DNA from: Brienomyrus brachyistius
Lineage: Eukaryota; Chordata; Actinopteri; Osteoglossiformes; Mormyridae
Direction: 5' to 3'
NCBI RefSeq assembly: GCF_023856365.1
Contig: NC_064551.1
Location: 18,414,349-18,478,348, forward strand
Length of the DNA: 64,000 nucleotides
The notes under the pieces are model-generated. The model worked only from the letters and a program-made list of their open reading frames with translations, had not been told where the DNA came from and ran no database searches. The position numbers were made by a program, and so were the translations under genes. This document shows positions 57,933 through 64,000 of the stretch, piece by piece (position 1 is the stretch's first letter; every line of letters starts with the position of its first letter).

Positions 57933-58786
57933 TTCAGTTAATGCTTGTTGGATACAAAATGTATGTACTGCTATAGAGTTACAAAACAAAGTGAATAAAT
58001 TAGCCACAAATTAGACAATGACTTATATACAAAATTACAGGCAGTAAAGGCAACGTTTTAGTGTTTTGATAAAGGAGTAGATGGACGGATGGCCATGCCG
58101 TTTGGCTGGGGTGAAGGGGCTAGAAAGGCATAAGATCAGCCCCTTTGTGTGATCACTATGGCAATCGCGTCACGCCACATCCTGCCATGGTGGCTGCTGG
58201 GACCCACCCACGTCATTCGTTTTAGGCTGTGTACACAGCGCACAGTGACTGTACAGAGAACGCCTAGGGCCTAAGCTAACCACGAGCCCTCGGAGTCTGT
58301 CAAACAGAAGCTCTTAGGATGGGAACCTGTCTCAAGCATGAGAACCCATAATGCAGTGTACTCCACTGAGGCTCTCAGTAAGAGGAGTGCAGACCATTGA
58401 AAGGCCAGTACTGCAATATCACATCTTCAATGCCTCTGCAGTGAACTGTACAGGGGCACGGTGTTTCCAAAGCTTCCCCCTAAATGTTAGGATTCAGAAG
58501 CTCGTCTAGAATCAGGCGGATTTGAAGTTAATGCTGCCAACAGCATAAGGACATGCTAACAATTAAAATCTGAACTAGCTACCACAAAGTATTAAAAAGG
58601 AGAAAAAAAAAAAAAACATAAAAAAGAAAGATAAAATACTACGCATGAAAGGATGTTAGATGTGTAGAATGTCATGCATGTGGCCTTGGAAGGTCAAGGT
58701 CTTCCGCTTCACGCTTCCAAAATGCTTTGTCAGGGTTCAGTCTTTCCGGTAAAACGCTCAGGATGCACTCAGTGTTCCTGCCTGTT

Positions 58787-61700
58787 CTACGTAGGACACA
58801 GAACTGTGTAGAGAGAGAGAGAGAGAGAGAGAAGATGACAGGAATGTGTAAAAGCCACGTTCAGGTCCTGGAACAGACAGCGTGAGAGACAGACCAGCTA
58901 GGTGCCAACATCACCCCAAAAGGCACATCAACAAACCAAGAAAATACCATTAACTACAAGCAGCACCTGTGCAGGTCTGTCCCAATTACGTTCGCAAACC
59001 TGTATCATATGACAGAAATGATTATAAACATGACTGAGGTTCATACCCACACCACTGGAAATAAAATCTGCTCTGCCAACAAAAGTCAGCACTAGAGGAG
59101 AGAACAGTGCTCTGTGGTGGCACAGCTAAAAAGACGCAGTGCAGGAGTGAAGCAGTGCAATACACACAAACACACCTACACGCACAAAGGCTGCACTGCC
59201 AGAACCTGCCAGTAGGGGGTGGAGGGGCATTCTAATAACAGGAACTCACAGTACTGTTTAACAAACCTCTGACTCCACAGCCCTCACACCAGAGCTAGTA
59301 TGAGGAACGCAGGCAAAGAAGAGAAAGGAAAATTAAATTCATGGATCAGGGGAGCCACAAACTGGGAAACAGCATCAAATGAATGTTAAACAAATGGGGA
59401 AATTTCCAGATAATTACAAAGGAGGGAGAGGGCCGAAGAATCACACCGGACTGTAATACACCTGACCACCAGAGGGTAGCAGAGCTCATCTTCAGGTAAA
59501 GACAAACACAGCTCTGCCGGAGCAGAAACGGGAACGTTACCTTTGAGGATGTAATCTGTGAGGAGGCTCGGCACCTTATCGCTGTCCTCCCGCATGGCAC
59601 GCAGAACTGAGGGCACGCAAACATGATCGTGGAAGCTCAGTCAGTCATAAAGAGACAGGCAGAGATGGGCAGAAAGCCGGCCATCAGGCCAGAGAAAGGA
59701 GCACTCACTCTTGGTGAGAATCTGAAGATCTTCCACTGAAGGAGGCCCCCCCTTCGTCTCATAGGGAATGACAGTGGTCAGGTACTAGAGGAACACAAAT
59801 GCAGGTGAGCACTGAGCACCGACAGACGCCGGGTGCCGTGGAGGACAGGGAGAGGCGGACAGGGAAAAGGGGGCACCTGTTTGTCCCCGAGCGCGCTGCC
59901 GAACGTGTGGCGGAAGCCATTCTGAATGGCGGTGGAGAGGACCTCCATGCTGAAGCGCTAGGGAAGGAGGCACGGAGGAGTGCAGGAGCGGACAGGAGGA
60001 CAGAGGGAGAGAGAAAGAGAGACAGAGCGTGTGAGACTTCGAATTCAGGGCAGACAGATGGCCCCACTCAGCATCAGAATGGGAGGGGCAAAGAGCTCTG
60101 AAAGTGAGGTTTGGGGGGGGGGGGCACACTGCATGCACTGCAAACAACCAGGTAGCTGTGACATGGGGGGACAGCGTTTCAGGAAGAAAGTATGGGAGGT
60201 GGGTCAGTGGTGGGGTGACCTGCTGGCATCTACCACCCCGATTAGGCCACTAGCCACTTGAGTAGAGTGGGTGAAACCTGACAGCTCCAAGTAACACATT
60301 CACTGCAGCTTCCAAAGGGCACCGGAAGGGGGGGGCACCATTATTCACAAGCTATGACCCTCCCCCTCCCCCTAAAGCCAGAGACAGCTTCCTAAGAAAA
60401 GCTGGAAAGTTCCGGCGGCTGCCAGACTACGGCCCCACATCTGCCGCTGACCATGGAGCGAGAACACAGAAGATAGAGGAAATGGAGGTTGTAGGAAACT
60501 GGCAAGAGAGACTAAGGAGAGCCATGCAGCCAAGTCCCTGAGGAGGAAAGCAGGGGGGCGGGGGGGGGGAGGATTCTGCAGCACCAGAGCGAGGCCCAGA
60601 GAAGGCGCCCTCCACTGGAGAGGCCCTCCACCGCCACCCCAGAATCCTTCAGTCTCTGAGCGGAACACCCCCGCCAGCACGCCAACAGCTATGCCACAAG
60701 CAGGTGCCTGCATCATGTGCTTTGAAAGGAGTGTCATCTACAGGGTAGATGCCTGGGGTGAGCCCATGACCCCACACCCCTGCCACAGCATTGGACGCTC
60801 CTCCCACTACCCGTCTTGGATCCACCCGTTTCTGTGCTCTCTCCCCGATCTGGACCCCTGCCCCCATAGGACTCACCGTCCCAGGTGCCTGGGCTCTCTC
60901 CGCCCGGCCCTGGTGGCCTCCTCCCCCACGCAGCCTCCTCTTCTTCCTCAGCAGCTCCCGATGCTCCTTCTGCCGATTCTGCACCTCAATCAGCACGCTG
61001 ATGAAACTGTTCTTCACCTCCTTCTCGAAGTCCAGCTCGTCCCGCAGCGCCAGCTGCTGGATCAGCTCCTCTGAGTACTCCCTGATCTCCATCTCCACCT
61101 CCTCCAAGAGCTCGTTCAACTCCGCTACTGACATGTGCTTCAGTCCTATTGGGAGACATGTTTGGTGAGCGGGAAGCAGAAGAGAACATGCAAAGAAACC
61201 CTCAGAAGTACTGCATCTTACGGGAATAACCTTAAAGAGGATAAAGCTGACCAGACCCATTCAGTCATTAAAAGTAAAGCAACAGCAGTCAAATCAGCAC
61301 AAGGCAGGCTGAGATTCAGTCTAGAGCTAAAATGCAGAAATAACGGTATTGCAAGACATTACACATGATATTGACAACACTATACTAATATGATATACTG
61401 ACAACACATTTTTAAAACACTTAAAAAACATGAATAATTTACTTCTTCAGCACCATTTAAGACAGACTCAGGCAAAAGGATTTCAGATGGGACCGTACAC
61501 TTACGTTCCTCATAACTGCTGCTCGTACAAGACCTCTGGAGCGAGTGACCCTCTTGCGAGAGCAGGGACAGGTCTGACTGAGAAGGGTTCTCTTCCTCCT
61601 CGGGGTCTGGAGACTCCTGCATCATCTCCTCGATCTCCTCAATCACCTACAAAACGCCCAGATGTTTGTTTGTGTGCGAGGGCTTGATCCAGATGCACAC

Positions 61701-63554
61701 AGGACATGTCCACACCATCTGTACCTGCTCGGCAGTGAAGAGGGGCTCGTCGGTGATGCAGGAGACGATGATGGAGTGCATGTCCAGCTGCTCCCGCAAT
61801 TCCTCATCATCAGACAGGTCCAGGTTCGCGGATTCCGGCTTCTGAGGGGCAGAGAGCACAAGCAAACTAGTCCCTGATCACTAAATACTCCTTGGAAAGG
61901 TTCATCCACAATAGCACGACGAGGGCATGACTGTGCTTCCTTTAGATAATCCCCCTGCATGTCATTCTGCATCTTTATGGCCCTTCTTGACAGTCCCAGG
62001 TCTAAGAACAGTGATGGATCTCATTAGACCCAGGACTGAGGGATTATGGGGGAAGAAGGGAACAGTCCATCTTTCCTTTGACATGAGTGTAATGGCTGTG
62101 AATCCATATCAGCTTTTTTGGTAAATGATGCATATTTATAGAATTATTGGGTTTAAAGAAAATACAAGTATTCTGAGCAGCCATCTGCTCAGGCCAGAAT
62201 GCGACGGAATCTTGCAAAATAAATGCTCTCACTCACCCCCTTTTCCGCGAGGTTGAGGGTAGGGAGATGCAAGGACCGAGCGTGGGATGTCTTCCAGTCC
62301 ACTGGCATCACGTTGCCATAGTTACCAGTCAGTGCATTCCAGATCCTGGAGAAAGTACAATTTGCAAAACACAATCGGCATGTACAATACTTGTCTTGAA
62401 ATTTTGCAAACTCATTTTAGTTATGTTATCCTCCACACACAGGCAGACACCTGAGAAGTCCTTCCCCAACCCATCCTTATATTCCTACAGCTCACATCTC
62501 CATAGCTGCCCCTTGCAGAACCATCACTCCACACAGCATGCTGAAAGTTACCCACATGCAGGGGAAAGTCACTCCATACAGCAGAGACTTATCTTCCGGT
62601 TTGTCTGTCAACTGATCCAAACTTAGCGCAAACTGAATCACAACACCCCTTATCAACAAGCTCTTATTAATAACAGAGCCAACTCCAATACAGACTTACA
62701 CTTCACAAACAGGCAGACCAGGACTGATGAAACCATCAACGACCAAACCCATCAGAATGACAGACACTGGCTAGATCGAACACGACGCATTCAGCCAGCC
62801 TTGGTTAAAATAAAAGGCTCCTTTTAAGGAGCTTTTCAAAAGGAAATGACCGTCCTCCATCTTAATAATATAGCAAATCTTAGGCAACAAACCAGATTCT
62901 GATGTCAGAATTCAGATTTTGAAAATATATATAACTAGTGAAATATGCAAACAATTTTTAGTACCCATAAAAATTTAATATTTCATCACAAAAAATGTTA
63001 CTAGGACCTGACAGTCACTCGTTCGCCTTCCAGCTAAAGGCTTATAACATCAGTAGGACTACACGGGCACATCTCAGAGCGTTAGCCTTTAGCCTGTCAG
63101 CTAGCTGCGTATGACACGCTATATGAGACTGGACGGTCACCTCTCAGACTCTTTGATAGCGTTAGCCTTTAGCCTGCAATTATCAGCCTGTATTATTATT
63201 ATTATTGTTAGCCGTTAGCCTGCGGCCCCGCCGCCCGGCCACTCACTCGTCATCCTTCAGCATGCTGTCCTCCGTTATAGGCTTCACTGGGGCAAAGCTC
63301 TCGGTTTTCGTGCTGTAGTTTCGGAAACACACGGTGAGCTTCTCTTCGAAGCTGTTCACCAAATCCTCCATGGACTGAAAGCTGCCCGTGTCGCCCGAGA
63401 GGCCGCCCTCGAGCTCCGGAAAGTCCTCCAGCAGGCCCGGCACGTCGCCGGCCTTCCAGTTCACTGCATCCAGGCAGCTCTGCGGGTCCGACAACGGCCT
63501 GAACTCATTGAAATCCTGCCAGTCCTCATCAAACTGCGCCAGTGGAGCCGCCAT
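58787..63554 (-). CDS. fez2: Fasciculation and elongation protein zeta 2
   Basis: Nine coding exons on the minus strand join in phase to 394 residues: 63554-63247, 62345-62237, 61841-61725, 61646-61505, 61145-60877, 59957-59877, 59784-59709, 59606-59541, 58803-58787. The N-terminus (MAAPLAQFDEDWQDFNEF) is acidic. Family motifs are SMEDLVNSFEEKL, EIWNALTGNYGNVMPVDW, DLSDDEELREQLDMHSIIV, VIEEIEEMMQESPDPEEEE, a coiled coil (about 225-300: MSVAELNELLEEVEMEI, RDELDFEKEVKNSFISVL) and a C-terminal end of LLTDYILK then VLCPT. DLSDDEELREQL favours FEZ2 over FEZ1. FEZ proteins are kinesin-1 adaptors involved in axonal transport and autophagy. The 81-bp exon 59877-59957 looks like the alternative cassette of this family. 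Confidence 0.94.
58810..58833. repeat. (GA)n microsatellite
   Basis: About twelve GA units immediately upstream (minus strand) of the last fez2 exon, so on the transcript it is a (TC)n pyrimidine tract before the acceptor. Confidence 0.85.
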
Positions 63555-63800
63555 AACTGCGGCAAAACAGCGAGCTTCCCCCCGAGCCGAACTTGTCTTT
63601 GCGGCGGTCTGTGTGACCGAGCTCTCACCCGAAACCACCAGTGGGCGGGAACAACGCGCGCTGTCAATTAGTGCTTCAGGCCAATGGGCAGCTTGGAGGA
63701 ACAAACCAAGTGCCGAAGAGGAAGTCCGTGATTCATGTAGAGATGATCCCGCCCACCACGGGGTCCTCACTTCCCGTTCCCATGTGCTTCGCTTCAGAAG
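63555..63800 (-). promoter_or_regulatory. fez2: fez2 promoter and 5' UTR
   Basis: CpG-rich sequence surrounds exon 1 and continues upstream to about 63680. A minus-strand CCAAT/ATTGG motif lies near 63680 (plus-strand GGCCAATGGG). No TATA box is evident. Confidence 0.5.
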
Positions 63801-63861
63801 TTTCTGCAAACCGGAAGGGGAGTGTGGTTTAGTAACTTATAATCAAAGATAACCCTGGGGG

Positions 63862-64000
63862 TCAGGTTCATAAGAACATAAGAAATTTACAAACGAGAGG
63901 AGGCCATTCGGCCCATCAAGCTCGTTTGGGGAGAACTTGACTAATAGCTCAGATCTTATCTAGCTCTGATTTAAAGGAACCCAGGATTTTAGCCTCCGAT
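63862..64000. mobile_element. Interspersed repeat, cut by window end
   Basis: It contains 'aagaacataagaaatttaca', 'gagaggaggccattcggccc' and 'atcaagctcgtttgg', a phrase I recognise from many fish genomes as a high-copy repeat. The class is unassigned and the right end lies outside the window. Confidence 0.6.

Overview
This is nuclear DNA from a vertebrate, almost certainly a ray-finned fish. Every protein gene is split by GT-AG introns, many of them only 80-130 bp long. The spacers carry tRNA-derived SINEs, LINE 3' fragments ending in GATGGATGG tails, palindromic MITEs and (GT)n/(CA)n tracts typical of fish genomes. I saw no bacterial or viral gene.

Seven protein genes can be assembled by eye: dpysl5 (+, 3' half only, 279-2143), mapre3 (+, CDS 13435-18928), tmem214 (+, 22573-29404), agbl5 (+, 33819-39398), ost4 (-, 44090-44203), selenoi (+, 46339-55016) and fez2 (-, 58787-63554). 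The six complete models join to whole codons and give 284, 686, 858, 37, 400 and 394 residues, close to the family lengths I recall. DPYSL5-MAPRE3-TMEM214-AGBL5-OST4 is also the human chromosome 2p23 order, so this is an old conserved block. Two intact tRNA genes (Tyr-GTA with its intron, Ala-AGC) lie between tmem214 and agbl5. selenoi and fez2 converge.

The genes do not form a functional system. dpysl5, mapre3, agbl5 and fez2 all act on the microtubule cytoskeleton or its transport, while ost4, tmem214 and selenoi encode ER membrane proteins.

The most important reading point is that selenoi is a selenoprotein gene. The TGA at 54972-54974 should be read as selenocysteine (residue 387), and a SECIS-like hairpin can be folded at 55572-55633 in the 3' UTR. 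Other notable signals are a minisatellite that repeats the splice donor of mapre3 coding exon 1, (TG)n tracts in place of pyrimidine tracts at acceptors of dpysl5 and tmem214, a 403-bp MITE that looks like a mammalian repeat, a stop-free in-frame 90-bp intron in agbl5, a chain of five phase-compatible exon candidates downstream of agbl5, and tandem repeats with higher-order structure. I found no convincing previously undescribed biological system.
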